A program made the translations under genes and the position numbers. From Gnetum montanum (taxonomy: Eukaryota > Streptophyta > Gnetopsida > Gnetales > Gnetaceae): DNA of 28,354 nucleotides. This document shows positions 9,522-19,580 of this stretch, one piece after another (within the stretch, counting starts at the first letter, position 1; each line of letters begins with the position of its first letter). The stretch lies in NCBI GenBank assembly GCA_015680685.1, contig MNCI01006676.1:361837-390190 (forward strand), given 5' to 3'. The notes under the pieces were generated by a model. It was not told the origin of the DNA. It did not search any database and saw only the letters and a program-made list of their open reading frames with translations.

Positions 9522-9668
9522 ACACTGTAATTTTTATAACGTGTTGTTCTGTACAATAGGCACTCAGTACTATTATGTCTATGTTATTCTGTTTTGTTAT
9601 GTTGAAAACCAATCAATAATTCCATACCTTCCCAATTTTATAAAGCACTTAAGAATGAGTTTTCATTC

Positions 9669-9681
9669 AATTGTGGGGTTA
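9669..9681 (+). promoter_or_regulatory. decayed polypurine tract of element B
   Basis: AATTGTGGGGTTA aligns with the intact 13-base tract before LTR1 with four changes. It follows GAGTTTTCATTC and abuts the TGATGAG of LTR2. Confidence 0.65.
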
Positions 9682-9701
9682 TGATGAGTTTTGATCTATT
9701 G

Positions 9702-9789
9702 CGTCAACTAGGCCCCATCGACTAGGCCCTATTGACATAGTCTGTTATGTCAACTGGGCTCCATTGATGGGGCCGCATTGATGCAAGGG
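9702..9789 (+). repeat. 14-bp tandem units in U3 of LTR2
   Basis: Units CGTCAACTAGGCCC, CATCGACTAGGCCC and TATTGACATAGTCT, a 4-base slip, then TGTCAACTGGGCTC, CATTGATGGGGCCG and CATTGATGCAAGGG. They lie just upstream of the TATA box and so look like promoter or enhancer repeats. Confidence 0.75.
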
Positions 9790-10166
9790 TTTGTCTTGGT
9801 CTATAAATATGTGCTCACCCATCGCATTTATGGCATCAATTATCAAAGTAGTAGTGAAGCTCTTGCAATTTTTCTATGTGAAAGTTAGAATATTTTTCCT
9901 GAGTGCCCATAGTAGGAGTCATTAAGTGTATGGATCTTTATTTGAGCATTGTTGTACCTGAGCACAACAGTGTGTGTGACAATAAAGATGAGCTTCTTGA
10001 TAAACCTTGTAGCATTCTAGATAGCTTAAATGTTTCATTTATGCATTTAATGTTTTCAATTATTTATTTAATGTTTTTCCATAATTAAGCTAATAAAGTA
10101 ATTAAGTAAGATAAGCTAGATAGATTAAACACATAAGTACGACCACTTCAAGCGTAACATGTATTC

Positions 10167-10240
10167 GCTTGGTAATCCCAACAATGTTATTGCTTGGTAT
10201 GCCCAGTAGCGTAGCACTTGGTAACTTAGCAATGGATACG
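10167..10240 (+). repeat. about 25-bp direct repeats in LTR2
   Basis: Three units each begin CTTGGTA and continue with a CCCARYARYG-like core. The first starts at 10167 and the others follow at about 25-base steps. LTR3 has the same three-unit arrangement near 15255-15330. LTR1 and LTR4 hold about two. Confidence 0.6.
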
Positions 10241-10381
10241 TGGGTTTAGGACGTGTAGAAAGTGGGATCGGATGCTTATGTTAGTACTACTTAGGTACTA
10301 GTTAATTAGTTAAATTAAATTATTTAATCCAATTACTTTTATCTCCCTTTAAATACCAAAATGATAAAAATCATATGTTTT

Positions 10382-10422
10382 AATTACACTTAACCATACT
10401 AGTGTACGTCACAAGTGTAATT
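10382..10422 (+). other. covarying LTR hairpin, LTR2
   Basis: The arms AATTACACTT (10382-10391) and AAGTGTAATT (10413-10422) pair perfectly over 10 bp. Four pairs differ from LTR1 on both sides at once. GGGAAGAT follows. Confidence 0.8.
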
Positions 10423-10568
10423 GGGAAGATAACGAACAACCTTAAGGCAAGGTTCACTTCCTAGAAGACTAGTGCAGCGAAAACTATAAAGTCCATGGAA
10501 TTCGACTAGATCGCGTGTGAACACTTTATGATTCATATGGTTGGATGTAGGTACCTTGCCGCTCATCA

Positions 10569-12110
10569 CTAAGGAAACAAATCCAAGGATGGAAATAAGA
10601 ACAACATGAACCCTTGGATATGGCCCTAGATAGATACTATTCACTATTGAATAGATGCCTAGGCCATGGTTTCTATCAAGAATAGCAACTTTTCTACATC
10701 ATAATGGACTTCATAGTCAAACGAGAGAGACCCTTGGGATGTATGCTCAAGGTCAATTATATGAACTAGGAACCCATCAAATCCAAAAGTTAATCAAGCG
10801 TATGGCAAAAGAAGAAGAGGAACTATGTAAATGGGAGAATGTTAAGAAATATCACTAGGACCCAACTCTTCAAAAGAAGAAGGTCCACATCATTATAAGG
10901 AAAAAGAGGTAGCTCTTAATGAGGTGATTCACAAGAAACCTTGCTAATATAAAAGTCTATCAATGAGCTTGAGGTAAAGCTAGATAAGATGTCGAAATGG
11001 ATGAATGAAAAATTTACAACTTGCATAGAAATCATAAAGGAGAGAGTAATGTAAAATAAATCAAGTGACCACAACAAAATGAGGAAAAGGGACCAAGAGA
11101 TAGGTAAGAACACTAATTGGTAGAAAGGGGAAATGACTATAGAAGAAGAGGCTATAGACTTAACCACTAAAGAAGATGATGGATGTGACATCTGCATATA
11201 TGACCATCTGAAGGCCTATTGCTTAGTCATGTTACATCTACATGAGTATTGGGCTTTTGCATTGAATCCCAAGTTTGTACAAAAGAAAATGCTTAGGAAA
11301 TTACCTTACTCACAAGGTAATTATAGACAATCCTACAACCAACTATACTATCCTACTGGGACTTCTTATTAGCCTAAAAAATACTATCAACCATAGTGGC
11401 AAAACCCACAGTCATGGGGGACACCATCATCAAACCAGCACTACCCTTACTACCAGCTAAACTCGTATGGATATTATGTTCAAAAACTTGTTTCATTGAC
11501 TATTTCTACTTCCTCTACCTTGAATCACTACCACTACTCTTCCAAATATCATTAACCTGCAACATCTTATATAAGATCATCATCTCACACCTGTCACCCT
11601 CCATCATATCCTCAATATTCTCATACTCATTTCCACCATATGTCACCTCCAACAACATAGGAAGGTTCAACACCACAACATCAATGAGAGAATGCCATTT
11701 GTATTGTGAACATACACAGAAATCATAATGCTAGTAGATCTCAACCACAACCTTGAAAATGCCCTTTCTTTAGGATAGTTCCCACATGCAAGCACAACAC
11801 TCATGGACCTACTAACTCATCAAAACTAGCACAAGGCCAATCTGATGCAACAACCTTCCTTTATGGAATGATATATCCTAATCACACGCAAAAGCCAACA
11901 ACCATCACCACTCTAACACAAGATAGAAACGAGGAACTTATCATTGTGGAGAGACAATAAAATCCATGCATCACTAATAGTAAAGGGTGTAGTTATGGAC
12001 CTGAAATTCAAAATATTAACATAACTCATAACAAAGCTAAGGAACAAGTGTGTGAGCAAAAACCAATCTACGTAGTAGCCACTAAACCAAAAGACCCTAG
12101 TGGCTTAAAA
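10569..12110 (+). pseudogene. gag of element C, protease and pol deleted
   Basis: It begins directly after LTR2, in the retrotransposon-gag region equivalent to about 25700 in element D (IQGWK, then HEPLD, YYSL and HGF). A Lys/Glu-rich stretch, a knuckle GCDICIYDHLKAYC at about 11182-11223, and a Tyr/Gln/Pro-rich tail follow (QSWGTPSSNQHYPYYQ, about 11408-11460). The tail includes an exact AGTCATGGGGG at 11410-11420. Several frameshifts and stops break it. The DSG protease block of element A is missing. After a short part matching the linker after the protease (YVVATK, about 12070-12090) no RT or integrase is seen before the motif at 12497. The 5' end of this gag should lie left of the window if B is nested in C. 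Confidence 0.7.
11410..11420 (+). promoter_or_regulatory. PPT-like 11-mer inside gag, element C
   Basis: Exact AGTCATGGGGG with the Gln codon CAG intact, so this is the undamaged version of the coding copy at 406. Confidence 0.35.
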
Positions 12111-12496
12111 ATGAGAATATAAAATTGTTTCAAAGATGCATAGACATAATTGATTCACTTATTAGTTCTAGACTTAAGAAAATGGACCAAATAAAAGACT
12201 TAGATCCATATATCTTACACTTTGATTATACACTTGAAAAGGATACTAACCATAGAGACCTAGGAATCAAAATAGAAAATCAAGAAGAAGAAGAAAACAC
12301 ATCTAGACTCCCCAAAATGAAAATACCTTCAAGTCTAAATGAAGGTATATCTTCAAATGATCCAAATGATACTATCACCAATGTTAGATGTGCTACCACA
12401 TGATTAATTAAATTAGTAACAGTGATTGATGGGAAACCGATGATGTATAGCTAGGGGATTGTGCAATCCATCTCTCGAATGTGCAATTATAAGATT
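12111..12496 (+). other. unassigned segment at the pol deletion of element C
   Basis: An open frame of about 90 codons (12125-12403, no ATG at its start) encodes a Glu/Asp/Lys-rich peptide with EEEEN. I do not recognise it. It occupies the place where RT to integrase should be, so it may be a remnant of the far end of pol or of a spacer. Confidence 0.35.
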
Positions 12497-12507
12497 AGTC
12501 ATGGGGG
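12497..12507 (+). promoter_or_regulatory. internal PPT-like motif, class i, element C
   Basis: Exact AGTCATGGGGG followed by AGATG, then a T-rich tract as in A and B. Confidence 0.5.
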
Positions 12508-13043
12508 AGATGCTTCATCTTAGTTTAAGAACTAATAAATGTTTTTCACTTTTTATTTAACAATTTTCTATCATTTTCCTATTTCTTCCAAAATTCTCTA
12601 ATTCTTAATATGTTTTTTATTTCCTTATATTTTTATTTTCTTTATATTTTTGTCTTTTATGGAGTCATTTTCTTTATGTTTTTTGAATGTTTTTTTTATG
12701 CTTCCATTAATAATATTGCCAATCATTATGCAAAAGTCAATCCTATGTGTTGGGTTTTTGTGCTATGCTATTGAGATGATTAGGTAAGTAACTGTGTAAA
12801 GCAGTAAGACCACCTCATCCATCCCTCTAGTTCTCTAAATATAAGGTATTTTTCATGGAAACAATTTGGTTCTTCTTTCATGAAACTAAAATTAATCAAT
12901 GATCATTGTAACTTGAAGAAAGAGGGAGTGAACAAGTGGGAATGGAAAAGGATGTGACCTTAAGGGGACTTGTTGGGTTCTCTCCTTGATTTCCTTCATG
13001 TGGTTTATGACTCCTCTTGGAACATATCATCACTCCTCTATTG

Positions 13044-13280
13044 ACCAATAATAGGAAGCTAAAAGTCTTTGCATGGTGTGGTTCCCATCCAAAAATTCAA
13101 AGAGAGAGAGAGAGAGAGAGAGAGAATAAACAAAAAATCAATAAAAGGGAAGAAAAAGAAAAATAATAATAACAGGAAATCAAAGCACATCCCTTGGACA
13201 CAATAATGGGCTATAAGCACTAGTTTTGGAGTTGGAAATACATGTTACCCATTCTTGAAGGTGCCCCTCTAACTAAGGCC
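13044..13280 (+). other. conserved noncoding block, copy C
   Basis: GTCTTTGCATGGTGTGG, CAAAGCACATCCCTTGGA, GGGCTATAAGCACTAGTT and CCCTCTAACTAAGGCC occur in the same order as at 2402 and 5159. Confidence 0.6.
13101..13125. repeat. (AG)n microsatellite
   Basis: About twelve AG units sit at the position where elements A and B have A runs, inside the conserved noncoding block. Confidence 0.95.
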
Positions 13281-13948
13281 CATCCTTTCTTCTTCTCTTT
13301 TCTTCTCTTTTTAGAGTGATGATTGTCCTTTAAGGTGGTTATGGACTCATGGTGGTGGGCAAGAGGAAACACATCAATGCGAGGTCACTGTTCATAGTAT
13401 GGACTTGGCTTGAACTTGGAAAGATAGGTATGCTAATCATTTTAATCACACTTTTCACAAGAACCTATTGTGGACATGGTCAAGTACCTTACATCTTAAT
13501 CTCTGCAGTCCCTTCTCATCCCATTATTTACCTCACTACTGCATGTGATTAGGAACCTTTTCATTTTGTGTAGTATAGTGTAACATCCCAACCATGTCAA
13601 TTATGTGTTTTTTGGAACAAAGTCATGGTTTACATTTAACTTCTCAAGTTTCCATGGACATCTATAAAAGTGGTTATGCAAGGGCATTATGGCAAGAGCT
13701 TGGTTTGGGGAGGATCCACTTGCATAACTTTTGTTGGTTATGGCTTTGAACTAACCTTCACATCTTCCAAAACATCAATGATGGTTTCTTTGAATTTATA
13801 TATGATTTTGGGACTACTTCTCATTTGTTTCATTAATTTTTCCTACTTTTCTATTTTTATATCCATTAATATTTCTTGGCCATATTCTAAATTAGACCTT
13901 TGGTTTTAATTGTCTGAAAACTTATGTGCTTTTAGAGTTATGCTTATT

Positions 13949-13959
13949 AATCATGGGGG
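13949..13959 (+). promoter_or_regulatory. internal PPT-like motif, class ii, element C (one change)
   Basis: AATCATGGGGG, one base different from the consensus, 720 bases before the LTR-adjacent copy. Confidence 0.4.
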
Positions 13960-14668
13960 CTTGGGATGTTCACTTTGAAATTTTTCTAACATCCTATTTT
14001 TAAACATCATGGTAACTAATAGTAATTGATCAAAATAATGTGAACAACTTGATGATTTTAGTTATCTTAGAGCCTTGGGCATAGTATGTTGTAATCACCT
14101 TGTGCTTAAACAAAAAATAAGGGATCCAAAAATGGTTAATTATTAAGAAAAATTTACCAAAACTAATGTTGATCCTTTGGTAACAAGAGGTGATGCTAAA
14201 AGAAACACCTAAGGAAGAAGGTCTTTTGCTAGGTATGAAAACAAAGCCAAGAGGGGAACAATGAAGGATATTTCCATGGACAAATCATAGCACATACAAG
14301 ATAGCAGCTCAAACTTTGCATGTTTGCTAGATCCATGGGATGATGAAAAGAAATTTTAGTCCACCCTTCAAGAATGTTTTGCATAAACAAAGAAGCATCA
14401 ACATAACAATCAAGGTTGAAAGTCTGGTGGCAACAAGAAGAATCATCTTTAGTGGATTTTTAAAGACCTCTACAAATTTTGTAATCTTCAATGTCTATCC
14501 AATTTTTTTTTCACTCTATTATTTTGTACGCATCCACTCGAATAGAATTTTGTAATGTGGCACTCAAAGTCAATTAGTAATTAGCATTAGTCAATAATCC
14601 CATCATTCCCAATTTTTTATAAAGAAAGCTTGATCCTATCCTTCTGACTCAAGGACAAGTTTTTATTT

Positions 14669-14681
14669 AGTCATGGGGCTA
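14669..14681 (+). promoter_or_regulatory. polypurine tract of element C
   Basis: AGTCATGGGGCTA abuts the TGATGAA of LTR3. It differs by one base from the tract of element A. Confidence 0.7.
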
Positions 14682-14738
14682 TGATGAATCATCAGTTGGC
14701 TAGGATATCTAATAAAAAGTCAATTTTTCATTAGCTAA

Positions 14739-14864
14739 GATATCTTAGCTTTGATATCTTGGCTCTGATAGCTTAGCTTCAATATATTAGCTTCGATATC
14801 TTTGCTCCAATATCTTAGCTCTGATATCAAAGCCCTAATATTGCATATCTGATATAGGATCCCA
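14739..14864 (+). repeat. nine 14-bp tandem units in U3 of LTR3
   Basis: Consecutive 14-bp steps from 14739: GATATCTTAGCTTT, GATATCTTGGCTCT, GATAGCTTAGCTTC, AATATATTAGCTTC, GATATCTTTGCTCC, AATATCTTAGCTCT, then three more diverged units. No slip occurs over nine units. The array ends about 45 bases before the TATA box. Confidence 0.85.
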
Positions 14865-15486
14865 TGCTACATTATTCGAATATCCAATATCACAGGATGT
14901 GTACTGGCCTATAAATATAACACTTGGGCATACGGTTTGGGCATAAATTTAGTCAATAGAGTAGTTGAACTCTTCCAGTTTTGTTCTGTGGTCTTAGAGA
15001 ATAGTCAGTGAGTTCCCACAGTGTGGATCTGAGTCAATTGTATGGTGTCTTATTCAAGTGGCAATGTACCTAGACACATTCCATGAATGGTAATATGATC
15101 AAGAGTGATTCTTATTTATTACAGTACTTTGACTTAGATTAGATTTACTTTCCATGCACTTTAATTTTCATGTACTTAGTTAATATTTACATTTTCATGC
15201 ATATTAATGAATTGGTGGAATGAGCACGACTAGTTTTGAGTGTAAAAATGCATTCACTTGGTAACCCCAATAGTTTTATTACTTGGTTTGCTTAGTAGCA
15301 TAGTGCTTGGTAATTCCAATAGTGGATACGTGGGTTTAGGACATGTACAACAAGCTAGGAACAAACACTCATCACACATAGGGTAGTTTAGACTTTACTT
15401 TTTATTATTAATTAGATTAAACAATTAATTTCTTTATTATCATTATGAGAAGCTTAGGGCCAAATAGCATCAAGAATCCTTTGCCT

Positions 15487-15533
15487 CACTTTGGACTAAA
15501 TCATACTTGACAAAGCTACCACTAGTCCAAGTG
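15487..15533 (+). other. covarying LTR hairpin, LTR3
   Basis: CACTTTGGACTA (15487-15498) pairs with TAGTCCAAGTG (15523-15533) over 11 bp with one bulged T. The arm sequence is almost entirely different from LTR1 and LTR2, yet pairing is kept and GGAAGAC follows. Confidence 0.75.
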
Positions 15534-15667
15534 GGAAGACAATGAACTGCGATCAAGGCATAATGATCTAGATGCCACAAATAGTCCCATCCATGGAATT
15601 TGACTAGATCGTGTGTTAACGCTTGTGATTTGTATGGTTGGATGTAGGGGCACCTTATTACTCATTA

Positions 15668-17640
15668 GGAATGGATGGCAATGTTGCATGTTGTGAAAAT
15701 TTAAAGGTTTTAGCTACCAAATTCAAAGTTTCCAACTGGCAAGCAACATTGTTGGAACAAGCAATAGGATTGGACACAGAACATAGGTGATGATCCTCCT
15801 TCTAGCATTAGAAAACTATAACACCTAAAAAATTTGGTTGTTGGAAAACCAAAAATTCTAGTAAAATAGCTTTAACCCTGAATCCCAAGGGCCTTCATGA
15901 GAACTAAGATTTGAGGTACCTTAGATGGTCGAAAAAATCACCCAGGAACCTATAAAGTATAAATGGGGATAATAAAATAAACCAATGCAATCTAGATTTG
16001 AAAAAATAAATGAATGAGATAAAAAAATAAATCTAACTTGCATAACAAATGGAACTATAAACTTTACTATGAAAAAATAAAGAGAGTCCAAAAAATCTAT
16101 ACAAGATGTGCTTAAGGAAGTATGGGGTTCACTTGAATAGGGGTTTGGAATCTATTGAAACCTGTAGCTTTATGCACAATAGTCAGCTTCATGATCTAGA
16201 TGCTCCACAACTTCTAAAACTGTAACACCTTGTTGTACTCCTCACCATGTCTGCAACGTTGGTGGTACAGGAGGGGCAAGATGTGTGGGGGTTTTGGGTT
16301 GCCAAGAAGAGTCACACTAGGAGTCTCAAAGCCCAAGGTGCTTAACATTGGTGCAAGATCACACACAATCTCAAGGGGATAAAAGTGGTTACAATGGCTA
16401 TGGGTTCCATGATATAAAATCTACAAAAGCTTTGTACATGCAATGAATTTTCAAAGCTATGGGATTTAGAAATGGTAGAACCATTTTATGGTATACAAGT
16501 TTGGGTTATATAGGTTTTATGGCAATGAATTTTGCTGCAAATTTTCTACTTGATTACTAAATGATCGATGTTATGTGTAGGTGTTGCAGATGTCCAAATC
16601 TAGCATGGTTACTATGTATGGTAAGTTTTGATACCTCATGGCATCAAAACCATTCGGTTTACCAAAAATAGTCAATGTGAATTTTACCCATGCTAGCCTT
16701 CCAAGAGCAACGTTGGGCTTGCAAAAAATCCACTAAGGGTATAACACCCATGCTAGGGGTACAACACCCACACTATAGGTAAGAGATCCATGTTGAAGCT
16801 ATAGAATCACCACTAGGGCTGGAACAATGTTGAAGTGCTAGGGGCCATGCTAGAGCAATGTTGGGGAGAGGTAGTAGCAACACTAGGGGGTAAGAGTTAT
16901 ACCCCCCAACACTGGTCATTGGTGATGTTACATCCCCTAGGTGTTTTCAGTGTAGTAAATGTTATACCCTCCACAAAACCCATCAAAATGCCAATTTTGG
17001 CAATCCAAACGGCATTTTGAACCCCCTTAAGCCCAAACATGGACATAATATGAATTTTTTTCACTTGGGGTTGAGGCTTTGATGACTTACAAGGCATTTT
17101 TTCAGCCCCAAAAGCAATAGTATGTAAAATTGAATCATCACATTTTACAATGAAGATTTGGCCTCGAGTTTCATGGGGTGAGGGTTACAATGCAAAAAGG
17201 CTACAACATGAGTTTTTTATGTGTTTCACAAAGTATAATCAACAATAAAAACCTTACTCCTATCTGGTATAAATTAAACATATGTGAAAATACATTAATC
17301 TATTACCTAATTTTTTTCTATTTATTGACTTAGGTAAAATAACATATATTAAGATGAAGAAAAATAGCAAACATAAAGATTTTAAAATTTGTAAATAAAC
17401 TTTAAAAAAAACTAATTTACCCTTACTGATAATATTCTTTAACTTCTTTGTCCCACTATCTACCATGTATCTAAACAAATCCTCCTTATTAAAATTTTCT
17501 AATGAACTTCATGATATTTAAACATAAAAACACAATAAATAAACTAAAAATGTAAAAATTAATACAATAATAAAATTTAAAAATTACAAACAAGTCTAAT
17601 AAAGTAATATAGAAAAATCATAAAAATCACTAACTTACCA
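15668..17640. other. unassigned AT-rich region
   Basis: I recognise no gene or element here. At about 16735-16960 there are loosely repeated GCTAGGG and ACACCC words and a short G-run/C-run hairpin. The ORFs at 16835-17020 (+), 16897-17097 (-) and 17260-17478 (-) lack any family signal. This is probably the older sequence into which element C inserted. Confidence 0.5.
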
Positions 17641-18776
17641 TAAGATAAGGCACCTTCTTTCTTTAAATTCTTCTCTAGTAATTTCAGGTTAGTTGCATTA
17701 GATACCTCATCCTATTGAGGTTGTAGCCTAATGGACCTAAAAGGGGATGACATCATATCCATATCAATGCCATAAAAATCATGATCTATAAAACCCAACA
17801 ATTACTCTCCTCTTAGAAAATCCAATGCATCTTTTAATGTACTTAAAAATAAAAACTTTACCTCCATCTCCTAAATTAAACTTTAGTGCTTCCCTAAAAA
17901 GCTCTTGCACTAGTGTGTCATTCTCCTTTCTTTTAGCTATCTCAATCAGTTTTTTTTCCTTTGCATCTACTTCTTCTTAGATCTATCCTTATTCTTCTTT
18001 TCTCACTTGTCTCTTTTCTTCCTTGCATAATCTCCTTTTCTCTTCCTATTAGGTCCTTCTCTCACCTTGTTCTTCCTCTTCTTCTCCATTGCCTTGGCCT
18101 TTACTTTCTTCTCTTCTCTATTCTTTTGCTTCACTAAAGTTGTGAAACCATTAACAAATAATAAAAATTAGCAATCATTTAACATAAAAACTCAACCTTT
18201 CTCACTAGATGGCACCATACCACCTATGTTGTCAAGCCCTAGCCAACTGATTTGAAAATCATGTGTAAATGGTAGGACACTAGTTGCTCTCAAGAATCAC
18301 CTTGCATACCTTGATCTTCAATATCTTTCTATAGGTACCCTTCCTATCTAGATCCTCCAACTTGCATATGCAAGAGATATAAAATCAACATTAGCTATAA
18401 GAAGGAAAAAATTACATAAACTTACTTAGACACCTGATGTGCATGCCCATAGAATAGAATAATGTTTGAAGATTCTTGGTGTTTAAAAACAATGTAGAAT
18501 TTTTTCTCAACTATTTGTAGGGATGTTCTCCCCACAAATGATTCAAATCCCTCCATCAATACTCCCTAGAGTGGCCATAGTCATCAATGAAAGTAACAAC
18601 ATCTTCACCGTCCTACCCTAGGCAACCTAATAACCTCATGCAAGACCTAGGATAAACCCTCTCTAAGGCATGAGTAACCATAATAAGAGGTAGTAGGATC
18701 CAAATTAATACATGAAAATGGTCAAGGTAAAACTTTAGAAAATGCCTAGCCCCTAGCCAAGCCCACATTTTCATAG
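17641..18776 (-). pseudogene. unrecognised decayed coding region, minus strand (downstream part)
   Basis: Read on the minus strand, 18776 down to about 18430 gives a continuous frame with few stops (WAWLGARHFLKFYLDHFH, then DGEDVVTFIDDYGHSREY, then LRKNSTLFLNTKNLQTLF). Further down is a Lys/Arg-rich stretch at about 18000-18140 (MEKKRKNKVREGPNRKRK) and another piece near 17650-17760 (DEVSNATNLKLLEKNLKKEG). GT/AG-like borders lie between these pieces, as if exons. I do not recognise the family; it could be a transposase-type or host gene. Its upstream part continues on the other side of solo LTR4. Confidence 0.4.
18772..18776. repeat. target site duplication CATAG (left copy)
   Basis: CATAG directly precedes LTR4 and is repeated exactly at 19576-19580 directly after it. 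This 5-bp duplication is the length usual for Ty3/gypsy integration. Confidence 0.9.
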
Positions 18777-19575
18777 TGATGAGCCGCGATATCGCATCTG
18801 CCCCTGCGATATTGCGTACACTATATCGTGGCCCACCACAACATCTATAAATAAGAGGCGACTTTCCCTTGTTTCTCCATCTAGATCTAGACCCTTAGCC
18901 AAACTATAGCAATTTTACCATTCCAGAGTTAGAATAATTTCCATGTGCCCGCAGTAGGAGTCTTAAAGTGAATGGATCTTTATTCGAGCAAATTGTACCT
19001 GAGCACACATATGTGTACGGCAATAAAGATGAACTTTCTGATAAACCTTGCAGCATGTGGACTAAGCTAAATAGGATTCAATTATTGTTAAATGTTTAAA
19101 TGCTTTCCTAGATAATTAAATCTCTCTCGACCCTTGACTCTCCTAGTTAAGTTCATTCAATACGACCACTTCGAGCATGTGTGTAATGCTTGGTAACCCA
19201 GTAACAAGTAGCGTTTGGTAATCCCAGCAGCGTTGCACTGGTTCAGGGTGTGTGCGGCAAGTGGGAACGGATACTGGTGCTAGGGCAATTAGAACTTAGT
19301 TAGTGAATAGTTAATATAAGTTATTCACTTAGTCTCTTCGCCCTTTCCCTATTAGCGTAAAGACATTAAAAGATAAAAGATATAAAAATCACATACCTCA
19401 AACTTACTTAACCATACAACCGTGACAATACAAGTAAGTTTGGGAAGACAACGATTGATTAACCTTAAGTGTTCCATTAAGGCACGTAAGCACTTAGTCC
19501 TTGGAGTTCAACCGGATCATGCGTGAGATGCTCATATTCATATGGTTAAGTGTAGGGGTACCTCCCCACTCATCA
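18777..19575 (+). mobile_element. LTR4, solo LTR
   Basis: It is 799 bp from TGATGAG to CTCATCA, with CATAG on both sides and no PPT before it or retrotransposon sequence after it. It is therefore a solo LTR left by recombination between the two LTRs of a full element. The TATA box is at 18846-18854, the CACA-N4-TGTG hairpin at 19004-19015, AATAAA at 19022-19027 and the covarying stem at 19399-19442. It is most similar to LTR1. The perfect duplication and intact termini suggest a rather young insertion. It splits a minus-strand reading frame. Confidence 0.93.
19399..19442 (+). other. covarying LTR hairpin, LTR4
   Basis: CAAACTTACTT (19399-19409) pairs with AAGTAAGTTTG (19432-19442), with the same arms as LTR1 and a loop differing by one base. 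GGAAGAC follows. Confidence 0.8.
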
Positions 19576-19580
19576 CATAG
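19576..19580. repeat. target site duplication CATAG (right copy)
   Basis: Exact match to 18772-18776 on the other side of LTR4. Confidence 0.9.

Larger units (their letters stand above)
9682..10568 (+). mobile_element. LTR2, 3' LTR of element B
   Basis: It is 887 bp from TGATGAG to CTCATCA. U3 carries six 14-bp units (9702-9789) before a TATA box TATAAATAT at 9802-9810. The CACA-N4-TGTG hairpin is at 9963-9974, directly before AATAAA at 9981-9986. About 25-bp direct repeats lie at 10167-10240 and the covarying stem at 10382-10422. It joins directly to the middle of a gag region with no leader, consistent with B inserted in element C; the predicted target duplication is CTAAG (10569-10573). 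Confidence 0.85.
12508..14668 (+). mobile_element. noncoding 3' internal region of element C
   Basis: It has the same order as in A and B: a T-rich tract (about 12535-12715), the conserved block (13044-13280) with an AG microsatellite, a shared island (GGTTATGCAAGGGCAT and GGGGAGGATCCACTTGCAT, about 13672-13735), an altered motif AATCATGGGGG at 13949-13959, and a final segment leading to the PPT. The env-like ORF is absent. Small ORFs here (for example 13349-13552, 13670-13909 and 14340-14555) have no recognisable product. Confidence 0.65.
14682..15667 (+). mobile_element. LTR3, 3' LTR of element C
   Basis: It is 986 bp from TGATGAA to CTCATTA, one base off the CTCATCA terminus at each side of the pair, in keeping with the oldest nested member. 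U3 holds an array of 14-bp units (14739-14864), and a TATA box TATAAATATAA lies at 14910-14920. The AATAAA and its small hairpin have decayed. The covarying stem is at 15487-15533. The predicted target duplication to the right is GGAAT (15668-15672); its partner would be left of the window. Confidence 0.82.

Noticed and set aside
11396-11728. 110-codon ORF starting in gag of element C
   Set aside because: It is out of frame with the conserved QSWGTPSSNQHYPYYQ tail and is a shadow after a frameshift.
1-15667. Tandem array with shared LTRs (LTR-internal-LTR-internal-LTR) made by unequal recombination
   Set aside because: B and C lack the leader and 5' gag expected after LTR1 and LTR2. Exact junctions at LTR ends fit nested insertion better. 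It cannot be fully excluded without the left flank.
16859-16911. TGTTGGGG...CCCCAACA inverted repeat with an inner GGGGGTA/TACCCCC hairpin
   Set aside because: Short stems in a region with G and C runs, with no second copy to show conservation. Probably chance.
17980-18140. CT-rich tract as a simple repeat
   Set aside because: On the minus strand it reads as a Lys/Arg/Glu-rich protein segment with varied codons, so it was kept as part of the minus-strand relic rather than as a microsatellite.
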